Shown here piece after piece: positions 9,227 through 18,023 of a stretch of DNA of 64,000 nt. Source of the stretch: AV80 sp035536995 (GTDB taxonomy: Bacteria; Verrucomicrobiota; Verrucomicrobiia; Chthoniobacterales; UBA10450); NCBI GenBank assembly GCA_035536995.1, contig DATLNB010000054.1, positions 32,306 to 96,305 on the forward strand. Reading direction: 5' to 3'. The position numbers and the translations under genes are program-made. A model generated the notes under the pieces. That model saw nothing but the letters and a program-made list of their open reading frames with translations, made no database searches and was not told where the DNA came from. The stretch's first letter is position 1, and every line of letters starts with the position of its first letter.

Positions 9227-10099
9227 CTAACTGCCAGGCGTGGTCGCCGTTGCGGGCGGAGGGGCAACCGGGGTCGTGCTGGGTACGGCAATGGCCCGTG
9301 GAATTACAGTGGGCGAGGGGGTCGGCGTCGGCTTGGGCGGTCGCGGAGTCTCCATCGCCAGTAGTTCGGTCACCGTGACCGATTTGAATCCTTTTTTCAT
9401 CAGCTGATCAAAAGTGCCCGGCATTGCCTCGATTGTCGGAGCGTGAATGTCGTGGGCGAGGATGATCGAACCGGGGACTGTGTCTTTCAAGATCCGGGCG
9501 GTCACAACACTCGGCCCTGGCCGTTTCCAATCGAGAGGGTCCACGTCCCAGATAATGACGCGATAGCCAAACTCATCATGAATCCATTTTTTTTGATGCG
9601 CTGTGAGCGAGCCGTAGGGCGGCCGCATTAATGTTGGTCGCTTCCCGGTTGCAGCGACGATCGCGTCGTCTGTTTTCTGCAGTTCGCGGCGGACCGCCTC
9701 GTCCGACATCTTCCCTAGATTTGGGTGGGACCAGGAGTGGTTGGCGATCTCGTGCCCTTCCCGGACAGCGCGTTTCAGGATGTCCGGATATTCGACAACG
9801 CATTGGCCGACAACGAAGAACGTCGCCTTAAGTCGTCGCGCCGCGAGCATGTCGAGGAGCTTTGGGGTGAGCGTGCCGTGCGGGCCGTCGTCGAAGGTGA
9901 GTGCGACGTAGGGCCCGTCGACATGCACCGAATTGACGGTGATCGACGGCTCGGTCGGCGACGGCGAAGCCTTGGATCGCACCGGGGTCAGGTCCGGCCG
10001 TTCCGTGGTCGGGGGCGTCGGCTTTTGCTCCTGCGCAAACGATGTCTGTCCGATTAAAAGCGCGACCGAGGCGAGAGCGATGACCTTTCGGAAAAGCAT
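9227..10099 (-). CDS. Secreted polysaccharide deacetylase (NodB domain)
   Basis: The frame is open from 10276, but ATG 10099 gives a 290-aa protein starting with a signal peptide (MLFRKVIALASVALLIG, cleavage near FAQ). The NodB catalytic motifs are complete: TFDDGP (metal-binding Asp pair), NHSWSHPNL (metal His), RPPYG, DVDPLDW and LAHDIH. Such enzymes remove N-acetyl groups from peptidoglycan, chitin-like or other exopolysaccharides. Both ends carry proline/threonine-rich low-complexity linkers (TPTPSP, TTPVAPPP). It ends 9 bases before the start of the dynamin-like gene on the same strand, suggesting co-transcription. Confidence 0.88.
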   Translation of the reverse strand: MLFRKVIALASVALLIGQTSFAQEQKPTPPTTERPDLTPVRSKASPSPTEPSITVNSVHVDGPYVALTFDDGPHGTLTPKLLDMLAARRLKATFFVVGQCVVEYPDILKRAVREGHEIANHSWSHPNLGKMSDEAVRRELQKTDDAIVAATGKRPTLMRPPYGSLTAHQKKWIHDEFGYRVIIWDVDPLDWKRPGPSVVTARILKDTVPGSIILAHDIHAPTIEAMPGTFDQLMKKGFKSVTVTELLAMETPRPPKPTPTPSPTVIPRAIAVPSTTPVAPPPATATTPGS

Positions 10100-10349
10100 G
10101 AAAATGAAGGGCGCAGGCAAACCAGCGTCTATGTAGCAGACCGGACCCCCAACGCAAGCGGACGCCTCCGAGTGGGAAAACCGGGCCAAAACAAGCTCTG
10201 GAGACGATTTCAGAGGACACGAGGTTTCCGGACATAATACGCTTTTTTGGCAGTCATCCTGCTCAAACCAATGCATGACTCGCTCCGCTTAACGCGCAGC
10301 GGCGTTTCCGCGCAGCGAAGCGCGGGCGCGCAGCTCATGGCTTCTCCGA

Positions 10350-12245
10350 ATGAAAATTTTGCTAGTTGAAGATCATCCCGGCAGCCGCCGCAATCTGCAG
10401 CGGCTTATTGCCGCGCGCGGACACGAAGTCACCGCTGTCGGTAGCGCCGAGGAGGCCGAAGCCACGTTGGCTGCCGAGGAATTCCCCTTTCTGATCCTTG
10501 ATTGGATGCTGCCCGGTAAGAGTGGGGTCGATCTTTGCCGGGAATTGCGGACCAAGCCGAACGGGGACGAAATGTTTATTCTTCTCGTCACGGCGAAGGC
10601 CGATACCGAAGACCTCGAACAGGCTCTCGAAGCCGGGGCAAACGATTACCTGACCAAGCCGTTGGATGTTGGCCTGCTGAACGTCCGTATCTCCGTAGCC
10701 GAACGGCAAATTCGTGAACTGACCGAACGCAACCAGGCCCGCGCGGCGTTGCAGGAATCGGCCACGACCATGACCAATATTCTCGAAAAGACCACGGACG
10801 GTTTCTTCGCCGTCGATTCGGACTGGAAAATCACTTACGTCAACGCAGAGGCCGAAAACATGGTCGGGCGGAAACGCTCCGAGCTCCTCGGCGGCCTGCT
10901 GTGGGAGCAATTTCCGGCGCTCGTCGGCTCCATCTTCCAAACGAATTACGAGAAAGTGATGGCTGAGCACGTTGCCATGGAGTTCGAAGCAGGTGATTCG
11001 ACCGGCAAGACCTGGTACAATGTCCATGCTTATCCGAGCAATGGCGGCGTCTCTGTTTTCTTCCGCGACATTAGCGAGCGGAAGAAGTCGGAAACCGAAC
11101 GGCTGACCACGAGCAAGCTGGAATCCCTCGGGACTTTGGCCGGTGGAATTGCCCACGATCTCAACAACATCCTGACCGTCATCTCTGGCAACATCGGCCT
11201 CGCCCAAATTGAGGCCCCGCTCGATTCCGGCAGCCTGCTTGGTTTTCTCTCGAAAGCGGGACAGGCCGCGCAACATGCGGCTCATCTCTCGAGCCAGCTC
11301 CTGACCTTTTCCAAAGGCGGCGCGCCGCTCAAGAAGATCGTCTCAATGGGCGAGCTGCTTGAGCACGCAGCCGAGTTTGCACTTTACGGATCGAACCTGC
11401 GGGCGGATTTCGACGTCGCGGTCGATCTATGGAAAGCCGAGGTGGACCCGGGCCAGATCGAACAGGTCATTAACGCCCTCATGCTCAATGCCCGCGAAGC
11501 CATGCCGCAAGGCGGCACCATCCGGGTCCGCGCGCGCAATATCGTGTTCGAGGAAAACAGCAACGCCCCGATCCCTTCCGGCCGATACGTCAAGGTCAGC
11601 ATCACCGACCGCGGAAGCGGCGTGTCGGAAGATCTGCACACCAAGATTTTCGATCCCTATTTCACGACGAAAGCGACCGGTACCGGGCTCGGACTCGCGA
11701 TCAGTTATTCGATCATAAAAAAACACGGCGGTCTTCTTTTGCTGGAAAGCTCGACGGAGGAAGGCGCGGTCTTCGCGTTTTATCTGCGGGCCAGCGAGCA
11801 CGTCGGAGGCGCTACGCCAGAAACCCGTTCTCCCGGTCGGCCTTTCCACTACAACCATCAGCGGATCCTTGTCATGGACGATGAAGCGGCCATTCGGGAA
11901 CTCACTTCCCAATTGCTCGGCACCCTCGGCTACGAAGTGACCGCGGTGCCCGACGGGTTGGAAGCAGTTCGCCTTTACGAGCGCGCACTGCGAAAAGGTG
12001 AGCATTTCCAGGCGGTCATCCTGGACGCCACAGTCCGGGGCGGAATGGGTGGCGTGGCAACCATCGAACGACTGCGGACGATGGACCCGAAAGTCAACGC
12101 CATCATTTGCAGTGGCTATTCGGATGAAGCCGCGCTGTCCGAATTTCTGGCGTTTGGCTTCCGCGGTGCGTTGCCGAAACCGTTCACGCGCTCGGAGCTG
12201 GCCGACGCCCTGCAGCGCACGTTCGAGACGACGAACTCGAACTAA
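10350..12245 (+). CDS. Hybrid sensor histidine kinase, REC-PAS-kinase-REC
   Basis: The 631-aa protein opens with a receiver domain (phospho-acceptor D51 in LILDWMLPG, K103 in LTKP). A PAS domain follows (about 137-245; ends with the PAC-like FFRDISERKK). Next comes the H box GGIAHDLNNILT with H269, the ATPase domain with N box LMLNAREAM, G1 DRGSG and G2 GTGLGLAIS, and a C-terminal receiver with D559 (VILDATVRGGMGG). No membrane segment is seen, so it is probably cytoplasmic. The two receivers imply a phosphorelay; no output regulator is adjacent. It begins with ATG 10350. Confidence 0.93.
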   Translation: MKILLVEDHPGSRRNLQRLIAARGHEVTAVGSAEEAEATLAAEEFPFLILDWMLPGKSGVDLCRELRTKPNGDEMFILLVTAKADTEDLEQALEAGANDYLTKPLDVGLLNVRISVAERQIRELTERNQARAALQESATTMTNILEKTTDGFFAVDSDWKITYVNAEAENMVGRKRSELLGGLLWEQFPALVGSIFQTNYEKVMAEHVAMEFEAGDSTGKTWYNVHAYPSNGGVSVFFRDISERKKSETERLTTSKLESLGTLAGGIAHDLNNILTVISGNIGLAQIEAPLDSGSLLGFLSKAGQAAQHAAHLSSQLLTFSKGGAPLKKIVSMGELLEHAAEFALYGSNLRADFDVAVDLWKAEVDPGQIEQVINALMLNAREAMPQGGTIRVRARNIVFEENSNAPIPSGRYVKVSITDRGSGVSEDLHTKIFDPYFTTKATGTGLGLAISYSIIKKHGGLLLLESSTEEGAVFAFYLRASEHVGGATPETRSPGRPFHYNHQRILVMDDEAAIRELTSQLLGTLGYEVTAVPDGLEAVRLYERALRKGEHFQAVILDATVRGGMGGVATIERLRTMDPKVNAIICSGYSDEAALSEFLAFGFRGALPKPFTRSELADALQRTFETTNSN

Positions 12246-12249
12246 CTAA

Positions 12250-12729
12250 CTAGCCTTTGCGGAGTTTCTCGAGTTCCGCAATGAAAGCCTCCGGACCGCC
12301 CCGCACATAGCCGAGCGCGCCGACGGTCTTGCCGTTGCTGTCCAGGACGACGACGGTAGGGAAACCCTGGATCCGATATTGCATGGCGAGCCGCTCGTTC
12401 TGGGCCTGCGTTTCAGCCGGCAGCTCTTTACGCTTGGGAAAATCAAGCTCGAGCAGGACGAGGTTCTTGCTCGCATACTCCTTAAACTCCGGTTTGGAGA
12501 ATATTTCCTTGTCGAGCATGATGCACCAGCCACACCAGTCCGAGCCGGTGAAATCCATCAGGAGAAGCTTCTGCCCCGCTTTCGCTTCCTCCTGGGCCTG
12601 GGCGAAATTCGTCAGCCAGCCGGACTTGGTTGAGCCGGAACCTTTTGTCGCCTCCTGCGCCGTCGTGCTTTTCGAGCAGGAGATGGCGAAGAGACCGGCA
12701 ACGACAATGAGGGCTCGCAGATTTCTCAC
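12250..12729 (-). CDS. Thioredoxin-fold lipoprotein
   Basis: This 159-aa protein begins with a lipoprotein signal (hydrophobic core ending FAIS-C18), so it should be anchored on the periplasmic side of a membrane. A thioredoxin fold follows with the redox motif WCGWC (C66, C69), the cis-proline region GFPTVVVLD, and a glycine-rich end. The CGWC active site and the 'LLLMDFTGSDWCGWC' type context resemble the thioredoxin_7/DsbD-gamma-like group that handles periplasmic disulfides. It converges on the histidine kinase gene with only 4 bases between the stops. The partner protein is not identifiable. Confidence 0.88.
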   Translation of the reverse strand: MRNLRALIVVAGLFAISCSKSTTAQEATKGSGSTKSGWLTNFAQAQEEAKAGQKLLLMDFTGSDWCGWCIMLDKEIFSKPEFKEYASKNLVLLELDFPKRKELPAETQAQNERLAMQYRIQGFPTVVVLDSNGKTVGALGYVRGGPEAFIAELEKLRKG

Positions 12730-12784
12730 GCCCTAACTTCCGGTAGCTTGGCGGCGCGCGCAAGCTGCGGCTTCCGTACAAAGC

Positions 12785-12810
12785 TAGCCCGGCGCGTGGA
12801 CGCCGGGCTA
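12785..12810. repeat. Perfect palindrome TAGCCCGGCG-6-CGCCGGGCTA
   Basis: A perfect 10-bp inverted repeat (12785-12794 and 12801-12810) with a 6-base loop lies between the thioredoxin-like gene and the SWIB gene. It is followed by A residues on the plus strand, so it lacks the T-run of an intrinsic terminator in either direction relevant to its neighbours. It looks like one unit of a dispersed palindromic repeat. Confidence 0.7.
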
Positions 12811-12827
12811 AAAACTAACCGAAAGAT

Positions 12828-13115
12828 TTATTTGAGGTGTCCGGAGACGAGTTTGGTCATCTCGAACATGCTGACCTGGCTCTTGCCGTTGAAGACCGGC
12901 TTAAGCGAATCGTCCGCATTGATCATGGTCCGCTTTTTCTTATCCTGGCAGCCGTTCTTCTTGATGTAGTCCCAGAGTTTCTTGGTGAGCTCGGAACGTG
13001 GGAGCGGTTTTGAGCCGACGATTGCGGAGAGTTTTTCGTCGGGCTGCACCGGTCTCATGAAGGCGGCGTTCGGTTTACGTTTTGAAGGAGTCTTTTTGGC
13101 TTTGGTTTTCGGCAT
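12828..13115 (-). CDS. SWIB/MDM2-domain protein
   Basis: This small basic protein (95 aa) has a lysine-rich N-terminus (PKTKAKKTPSKRK) and then a SWIB domain: LSAIVGSKPLPRSELTKKLWDYIKKN, KRTMINADDSLKPVF and the closing MFEMTKLVSGHLK. SWIB domains occur in eukaryotic chromatin-remodelling complexes and, as stand-alone proteins, in chlamydiae, verrucomicrobia and some other bacteria, where they are thought to associate with DNA or nucleoid. The lysine-rich tail fits nucleic-acid binding. No operon partner is seen; it is separated from its neighbours by short gaps. Confidence 0.9.
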   Translation of the reverse strand: MPKTKAKKTPSKRKPNAAFMRPVQPDEKLSAIVGSKPLPRSELTKKLWDYIKKNGCQDKKKRTMINADDSLKPVFNGKSQVSMFEMTKLVSGHLK

Positions 13116-13175
13116 AGAGGCTGACTAATCCTTCTCTCGTAGGAGGGCAATAATAAATTTAGCAAAAATCGCGGG

Positions 13176-14342
13176 TCAACGCGCGCGTTGGACAGCGATT
13201 GCCGCGACGTCATCCGCCATCGCTTTGCTGTCATCGCTTGGCGTAGTTTGGGCCAGGACACGGTCGAGCAAAGCCTGGGCGCTTTCGGCCAGAGGTTGCA
13301 GCATCTCCGCAAGCCGCATCGCGGAATCGCGCGTGTTTTCGTCGCGCCCCGAACCATAAATCCCGTCGGTGTAGAGAAAGAAGGCGTCGCCCGGTTCGAG
13401 ATCGATTTCAGTTTCGACAAACTCGGAGCGGTCGAGCAATCCCAGTGGCGGAGCCGATGAAGGGACCGATTCACTCCGGCCGCCGCTCCGCGCGACCAGT
13501 AATGGCGGATGACCCGCGCCCACGACGCTGGCTCGCCCGCTGACCGGGTCGAGGGCCACGCACATCGCGGTCATGAAGGAGCGTGCTCCGAAAATGCTGC
13601 GAAAATCCTTGTTCACCGCTTCCATAATTTCCGCCGGTCGGCTGTTTTCCGCGGTCCCGTGATGAAAAAGCAATTTGGCCAGGGTCGTCAGCAAAGCCGC
13701 TGAAGCTCCGTGTCCCGTTGCGTCCACGATCCAGAACAAGGTGCGGCCATCGCGCATTCGCAGCCATCCATAGATATCGCCGCCGACCTGAATCACCGGG
13801 CGGTAGCAGGCCGCGATTTCCCAGCCGGGGAGGACGGGGGGTTTCTGGGGGATGAGCGATTGCTGAGTCAGCCGCGCTGCTTCGAGGTCCCGCTCGAGAT
13901 TGTGGCGCCAGGCCTCGAGCTCATCGTTTTGTTTTTGTAATTGGCTCCGCATCGAGCGGAGGCGCAACTGCGTATCGATCCGGGCGCGGAGCACGGCCTG
14001 GTTGATCGGTTTGGTCACGAAATCGTCGGCCCCGGCTTCCAGGCAAAGCACCTCGCTTTCTTCGCCCCCGTGACCCGTCAGCATGATGGTTGGTATTTGG
14101 GCCACCATCGCACTGGGGTCGTGCCGCAACCGCTTCAGGACCTCAGCTCCATCCATTCCGGGCATGTCGAAATCCAGGAGAAGCAGCGCCGGTGGATCCG
14201 CGTGAAGCATTTTGAGCGCTTCAATCCCGTCAGGCGCTTCGACGCAGGAAAATCCGGCACCCGTGAGGATGCGGCCGAGGAGCTTGCGGCTCATCGGGTC
14301 GTCATCGGCCACCAGGATTTGTTCGCCGGAGTTCTTCGCCAT
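13176..14342 (-). CDS. Receiver-domain PP2C serine phosphatase (RsbU/SpoIIE type)
   Basis: The 388-aa protein has an N-terminal receiver (acidic DDD 13-15, phospho-acceptor D57 in LLLDFDMPG, K in VTKP). A coiled-coil linker (about 125-160) leads to a SpoIIE-type PP2C domain with GGDIYGW, DATGHGASAA, GAGHPPLLV, FLYTDGIYG and MADDVAAIAV, keeping the metal-binding aspartates. Such response-regulator phosphatases dephosphorylate anti-sigma-factor antagonists (STAS proteins) in partner-switching cascades. A STAS protein is encoded at 23.7 kb and could be a substrate, but that link is inference. The hybrid kinase at 10.35 kb is a candidate upstream partner. Confidence 0.92.
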   Translation of the reverse strand: MAKNSGEQILVADDDPMSRKLLGRILTGAGFSCVEAPDGIEALKMLHADPPALLLLDFDMPGMDGAEVLKRLRHDPSAMVAQIPTIMLTGHGGEESEVLCLEAGADDFVTKPINQAVLRARIDTQLRLRSMRSQLQKQNDELEAWRHNLERDLEAARLTQQSLIPQKPPVLPGWEIAACYRPVIQVGGDIYGWLRMRDGRTLFWIVDATGHGASAALLTTLAKLLFHHGTAENSRPAEIMEAVNKDFRSIFGARSFMTAMCVALDPVSGRASVVGAGHPPLLVARSGGRSESVPSSAPPLGLLDRSEFVETEIDLEPGDAFFLYTDGIYGSGRDENTRDSAMRLAEMLQPLAESAQALLDRVLAQTTPSDDSKAMADDVAAIAVQRAR

Positions 14343-14499
14343 GGTTTTTCCTTTGATTCGAAATCAAGCGGTTCGCGAACTGTATTTTTTCGCGGGCGGG
14401 GCTTGGCGCCGATCGATGTGCGGCGACATGCTCTGCATTTAGCGATTGTCAGCAGCCCGACATTGAATTACAACCGTTCACTGCCGTCGATAATTGCTT

Positions 14500-14904
14500 A
14501 TGAAACTTTCGAATTCGCTCTTGCTTCTTGGTGCCATAGCCATGCTTTCCGCCTGCGAGGACGAACCGCCCGTCCGTTCGACGCGCCGGCCGCCGGCGAA
14601 ATATCCGCCGACCGTGAATTCGCAATATCCGCCTCCGCCGCAGCCTTACGATCCGAATAACCCGCCAGGCCCGACCCCGCCGCCGGTTACGAATACCCCG
14701 GCCGATCCGACGCCTCAGCCGACCGCTGCGACGGTGAACAAGCCCACAAAGGGAGATTTACCCTACGGAATTCCGGTTCCTAACAAGCCGGGTTTCGTGA
14801 CCAGCCCGTACGCGCCGAACTCCGGATACGTTGACGTGCGCGGCTTCCCGCCGGGGACCGAGGTAAAGGATCCCTACACCCAAAAAATCTTCCTCGTCCC
14901 GTAA
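14500..14904 (+). CDS. Small proline-rich lipoprotein of unknown function
   Basis: ATG 14500 gives 134 aa with a lipoprotein signal (LLLLGAIAMLSA-C). The mature part is very rich in Pro and Thr up to about residue 85 (PPPPQPYDPNNPPG). It ends in a compact segment, GIPVPNKPGFVTSPYAPNSG followed by a VDVRGFPPGTEVKDPYT sequence. That conserved-looking end, which reads like a short 'processed surface' motif, occurs in small verrucomicrobial lipoproteins as far as I recall. No function can be assigned. It lies alone between a divergent phosphatase gene and aroA. Confidence 0.75.
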   Translation: MKLSNSLLLLGAIAMLSACEDEPPVRSTRRPPAKYPPTVNSQYPPPPQPYDPNNPPGPTPPPVTNTPADPTPQPTAATVNKPTKGDLPYGIPVPNKPGFVTSPYAPNSGYVDVRGFPPGTEVKDPYTQKIFLVP

Positions 14905-15079
14905 CGATCGTGCCCATCCGGCTCGCTCTGCCAGTGGCCGGGAAGCAAAAGTTGGGGAAGCGCAAGACAAAGACCTCGCGTGCTGGACAAGCTCGCGAAT
15001 TCTCCCGATGCTGAACGTCGCTCGTCGCCGTTTTGTTGCGCGCGCGGCGACGCAGATCCAACCGAATAGTTAGAGTCAC

Positions 15080-16432
15080 ATGGAATTTCGTATCAAACGC
15101 GCGCCCCGGATCGAGGCGGAGATCACCGTTCCCGGCGACAAAAGTATCTCGCATCGCGCGGTCATTCTCGCGGCGCTAACCAACGGCGTCTGCGTTCTGC
15201 GCGGATTCCTGCCCAGCGACGATTGCCTCCGAACCGTGCAGGCCATGCGCGCCCTCGGCATTAAAATCGAGCATCCGGAGCCCGACATGCTCGTTGTTCA
15301 TGGAAAGAAGCGGCTCCTGACTGCGCCCTCAGGGGAGATAGATTGCGGAAATTCGGCCACCACCATGCGGCTTCTCGCCGGACTGCTCGCCGGGCAAAAC
15401 TTTGACAGCGTCCTGGTAGGCGGCGCCAGCCTCTCTGCGCGGCCGATGGATCGCGTGATCGTGCCCCTGCGCAAAATGGGAGCGCAGATCGTCGCCCAGG
15501 GACCGAATGAGACAGCTCCCGTGAAAATTCACGGAGTGAAGTTAAAAGGCGCGAGCCACGATTTGCCGGTCGCCAGCGCGCAAGTGAAGAGCGCGCTGCT
15601 TCTGGCGGGCCTGTTCGCGAAGGGTAAGACGACAGTGCGCGAGCCGTTTGTGAGCCGGAACCACACGGAGCTAATGCTGAACTACTTTCTCGTCCGCACG
15701 GTCCGGGAAGAAAACGAAGCGATCAGCATCTTCGGCGACCAGGTCCCGGAATCGCGGGACTTCGCGATCCCCGGGGATATTTCCTCGGCCGCGTTCTGGC
15801 TGGTGGCGGCGGCCCTTCAACCCGGCGGCCATCTGCTTGTCCGCGACGTGGGATTGAACGATACCCGCAGCGCCGTTCTCGGCGTGCTCGTGCGAATGGG
15901 GGCACAAGTGCGGGAAGCGATCGACGATGTGGACCAGGTGGAGCCAAGTGGCACTGTCGAAATAACCGGCGCGCCTCTGAAGGGCACCGTCATTCAGGGC
16001 AAAGAAATCCCCCAGCTAATCGATGAGCTGCCGATCCTCGCGGTAGCGGGCGCACTGGCCAACGGAACAACCATTATCCGGCAGGCCCAGGAGCTTCGCG
16101 TCAAGGAAACCGACCGGATCGCGGCGATCGCGCACAATTTGCGGGCGATGGGCGCACAGGTCGTCGAGCTTGACGACGGCCTCGAAATTCAAGGCCGCGC
16201 CGACCTGCGAGGCGCACGCGTGGCCAGCTTCGGCGATCATCGAATTGCCATGGCCTTCGCGGTCGCCGGCATGTTCGCGGACGGCGAAACCACGGTTCAG
16301 GATGTCGAGTGCGTCCGTGAGTCGTACCCAGGTTTCGAGAAGGCGCTGGATGAATTTGTCAGCGCTAAACGAATTCGCGTGACGACGCCGGTGATCAGCT
16401 CCTTGACGCCCGCCAAAGTGGACGAGGAATGA
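15080..16432 (+). CDS. aroA: 3-phosphoshikimate 1-carboxyvinyltransferase (EPSP synthase)
   Basis: AroA transfers enolpyruvate from PEP to shikimate-3-phosphate, the sixth step of the shikimate pathway to aromatic amino acids. The 450-aa protein has the substrate-binding PGDKSISHR (18-26), CGNSATTMRLL, the PEP-site region and RVKETDRIAAI near the C-terminus. AELPI is replaced here by DELPILAVAGA, a normal variant with the catalytic Asp. The stop overlaps the cmk start as ATGA, and plsC follows 5 bases after cmk, forming one operon. This aroA-cmk pairing is common across bacteria. Confidence 0.96.
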   Translation: MEFRIKRAPRIEAEITVPGDKSISHRAVILAALTNGVCVLRGFLPSDDCLRTVQAMRALGIKIEHPEPDMLVVHGKKRLLTAPSGEIDCGNSATTMRLLAGLLAGQNFDSVLVGGASLSARPMDRVIVPLRKMGAQIVAQGPNETAPVKIHGVKLKGASHDLPVASAQVKSALLLAGLFAKGKTTVREPFVSRNHTELMLNYFLVRTVREENEAISIFGDQVPESRDFAIPGDISSAAFWLVAAALQPGGHLLVRDVGLNDTRSAVLGVLVRMGAQVREAIDDVDQVEPSGTVEITGAPLKGTVIQGKEIPQLIDELPILAVAGALANGTTIIRQAQELRVKETDRIAAIAHNLRAMGAQVVELDDGLEIQGRADLRGARVASFGDHRIAMAFAVAGMFADGETTVQDVECVRESYPGFEKALDEFVSAKRIRVTTPVISSLTPAKVDEE

Positions 16433-17091
16433 GCGCGCGCGAAAGCGCTTATCGGGTCGTATCCATCGACGGACCGGCCGCCTCCGGTAAGAGCAGCGTG
16501 GCGCGAGCCCTGGCCCGGCGAATCGGCTTCGATTACGTTAATTCCGGCGCGATGTACCGGGCGGTCACGTGGTTTGTCCTCGGGCGCGGTGTTGCCGCGT
16601 CCGATGCCGAGGCGATCGCGAGCCTGGTGGCGGGCACCCGGATCGATTGCACGCTTGATGGCGACGGTTCCCGGATGTTGATCGATGGCATCGATCCGAG
16701 CGCCCATCTTTGCGAAGATCAGGTGAACGCAGAAGTTTCGCGCGTCAGCAGTGTGCCGCGCGTCCGGGAAATCCTGGTCGAAAAGATGCGCGATTACGCC
16801 CGGGACCGCGACATTGTCATGGAGGGACGCGATATCGGCTCGGTCGTGTTTCCGGACACTCCCTACAAATTCTACATCGACGCTTCGCCGGAAGTCCGCC
16901 TCCGCCGACGTGAAGCCCAGGGCCTCCGCGACCAAATCGCTGCCCGCGACCGGGCCGATTCTTCGCGCCGTGCGTCACCCCTCATCATCGCCGAGGACGC
17001 GCACGTCATCGACAGCTCGAACCTGACCATCGAAGGGGTGGTGGGGGAGATTGTCGGCCGGTTAAAGATAAAGGGGATGAAAATCGAGTAG
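16429..17091 (+). CDS. cmk: Cytidylate kinase
   Basis: Cmk phosphorylates CMP and dCMP with ATP, feeding nucleotide and lipid synthesis. The 220-aa protein has the P-loop GPAASGKSS (15-23), the CMP-binding YVNSGAMYR, GRDIGSVVFPDT and the lid/closing region RRREAQGLRDQIAARDRAD. The gene overlaps aroA by 4 bases (ATGA) and is followed by plsC after 5 bases. Length and motifs are typical. Confidence 0.95.
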   Translation: MSARESAYRVVSIDGPAASGKSSVARALARRIGFDYVNSGAMYRAVTWFVLGRGVAASDAEAIASLVAGTRIDCTLDGDGSRMLIDGIDPSAHLCEDQVNAEVSRVSSVPRVREILVEKMRDYARDRDIVMEGRDIGSVVFPDTPYKFYIDASPEVRLRRREAQGLRDQIAARDRADSSRRASPLIIAEDAHVIDSSNLTIEGVVGEIVGRLKIKGMKIE

Positions 17092-17096
17092 CGGCT

Positions 17097-17714
17097 TTGA
17101 ATCCCTATTACTGGGTTTGTTACCACCTCATCAAACTGCTGGCCCGGATTTTCTTCCGGCTCCGCGTTGTTCATCGCGAGCGAATGATCAATCACGGCCC
17201 GGTGATTCTCGCTGCGAATCACCAGAGTTTTCTCGATCCGCCCCTGGCCGGGAGCGTCTCGGACCGCGGCATCTTTTTTCTCGCTCGCAAAAGTTTGCTC
17301 AACGGTCCCGTTCTCGGCTGGTTGTTGCCGAAATTGAACGTGATTCCGGTCGATTCCGAAACGGGTCGCGATCGCACCGCGTTGAAGGCGTTGATCCGAA
17401 TCTTAAAGGCTGGGGAAGGCACGCTCGTCTTCCCAGAGGGGGCGCGGACACTCGACGGCGCTTTGCAGCCGGCTCAGCCCGGGCTCGGCCTCGTCATTGC
17501 TAAAACCCTCGCCCCAGTCGTGCCGATGCGCATTTTTGGCGCGTTCGATGCCTGGCCGGTCCACGAGAAGCTTCCGCGTCCGGGGCGCGTCACGATTGTG
17601 GTGGGGCACCCGATCCATTTTACCGCAGAAGATCTACAGGCCGCCGGGAAGGACCTGTATCAGCAACTGAGCCAACGCGTGATGGACGCCATTGCGGCCC
17701 TGCCTCTGGAGTGA
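17097..17714 (+). CDS. plsC: 1-acyl-sn-glycerol-3-phosphate acyltransferase (PlsC family)
   Basis: This enzyme adds the second acyl chain to lysophosphatidic acid to give phosphatidic acid in the inner membrane. The 205-aa protein has the acyltransferase block I NHQSFLDP (the HX4D motif), block III FPEGAR and a conserved P before VPMRIFG. The start is TTG 17097, 5 bases after the cmk stop; no better start is visible and the N-terminal YYWVCYHLIKLLARIFF is the expected membrane-associated segment. Members of this family can also acylate other lipids, so specificity is by similarity. Confidence 0.9.
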   Translation: MNPYYWVCYHLIKLLARIFFRLRVVHRERMINHGPVILAANHQSFLDPPLAGSVSDRGIFFLARKSLLNGPVLGWLLPKLNVIPVDSETGRDRTALKALIRILKAGEGTLVFPEGARTLDGALQPAQPGLGLVIAKTLAPVVPMRIFGAFDAWPVHEKLPRPGRVTIVVGHPIHFTAEDLQAAGKDLYQQLSQRVMDAIAALPLE

Positions 17715-17753
17715 CCGGCTTGCGCGCTTCCGCGGGGCGGGGGACGGTGCCCG

Positions 17754-17951
17754 ATGCCAGCACCTGAAACGGAAGGCGAACCAACGACCGTCCCAAAGGC
17801 CGGCGTGGTGCTAATGATCGTTATCGTCATTTCGATGGCGCTTCTGGCGATCTACGCGAATGTTCAGAAGGCCCGGCGCGATCAAATCGAGAAAGTTACG
17901 GTCACCCCGGTTTCACCCACCGCGTCCGCTTCGCCGCCTGCGAACCCTTAA
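17754..17951 (+). CDS. Small single-pass membrane protein
   Basis: This 65-aa protein has one clear transmembrane helix (AGVVLMIVIVISMALLAIY, about residues 17-35) followed by a basic, charged stretch and a Thr/Ser/Pro/Ala tail. It sits 39 bases after plsC and is likely read with that operon. The tail composition matches that of other envelope proteins in this window. No family is recognised; the case for coding rests on the clean TM segment and the tight placement. Confidence 0.6.
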   Translation: MPAPETEGEPTTVPKAGVVLMIVIVISMALLAIYANVQKARRDQIEKVTVTPVSPTASASPPANP

Positions 17952-18023
17952 AACGTGCGGGCAGATACCCGCGCGGGGCCTTTTGTTTCGAATAACCCGG
18001 TAACCCCTTTGTCTAACCACACC

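Noticed and set aside
12785..12810. Intrinsic terminator
   Set aside because: The palindrome has no T-run on the correct side for either neighbouring gene, so it is listed as a repeat.
13176..14342. Toxin-antitoxin, phage or integrative element genes anywhere in the window
   Set aside because: I looked for integrases, transposases, phage structural genes and small toxin-antitoxin pairs and found none; the repeats are non-coding.
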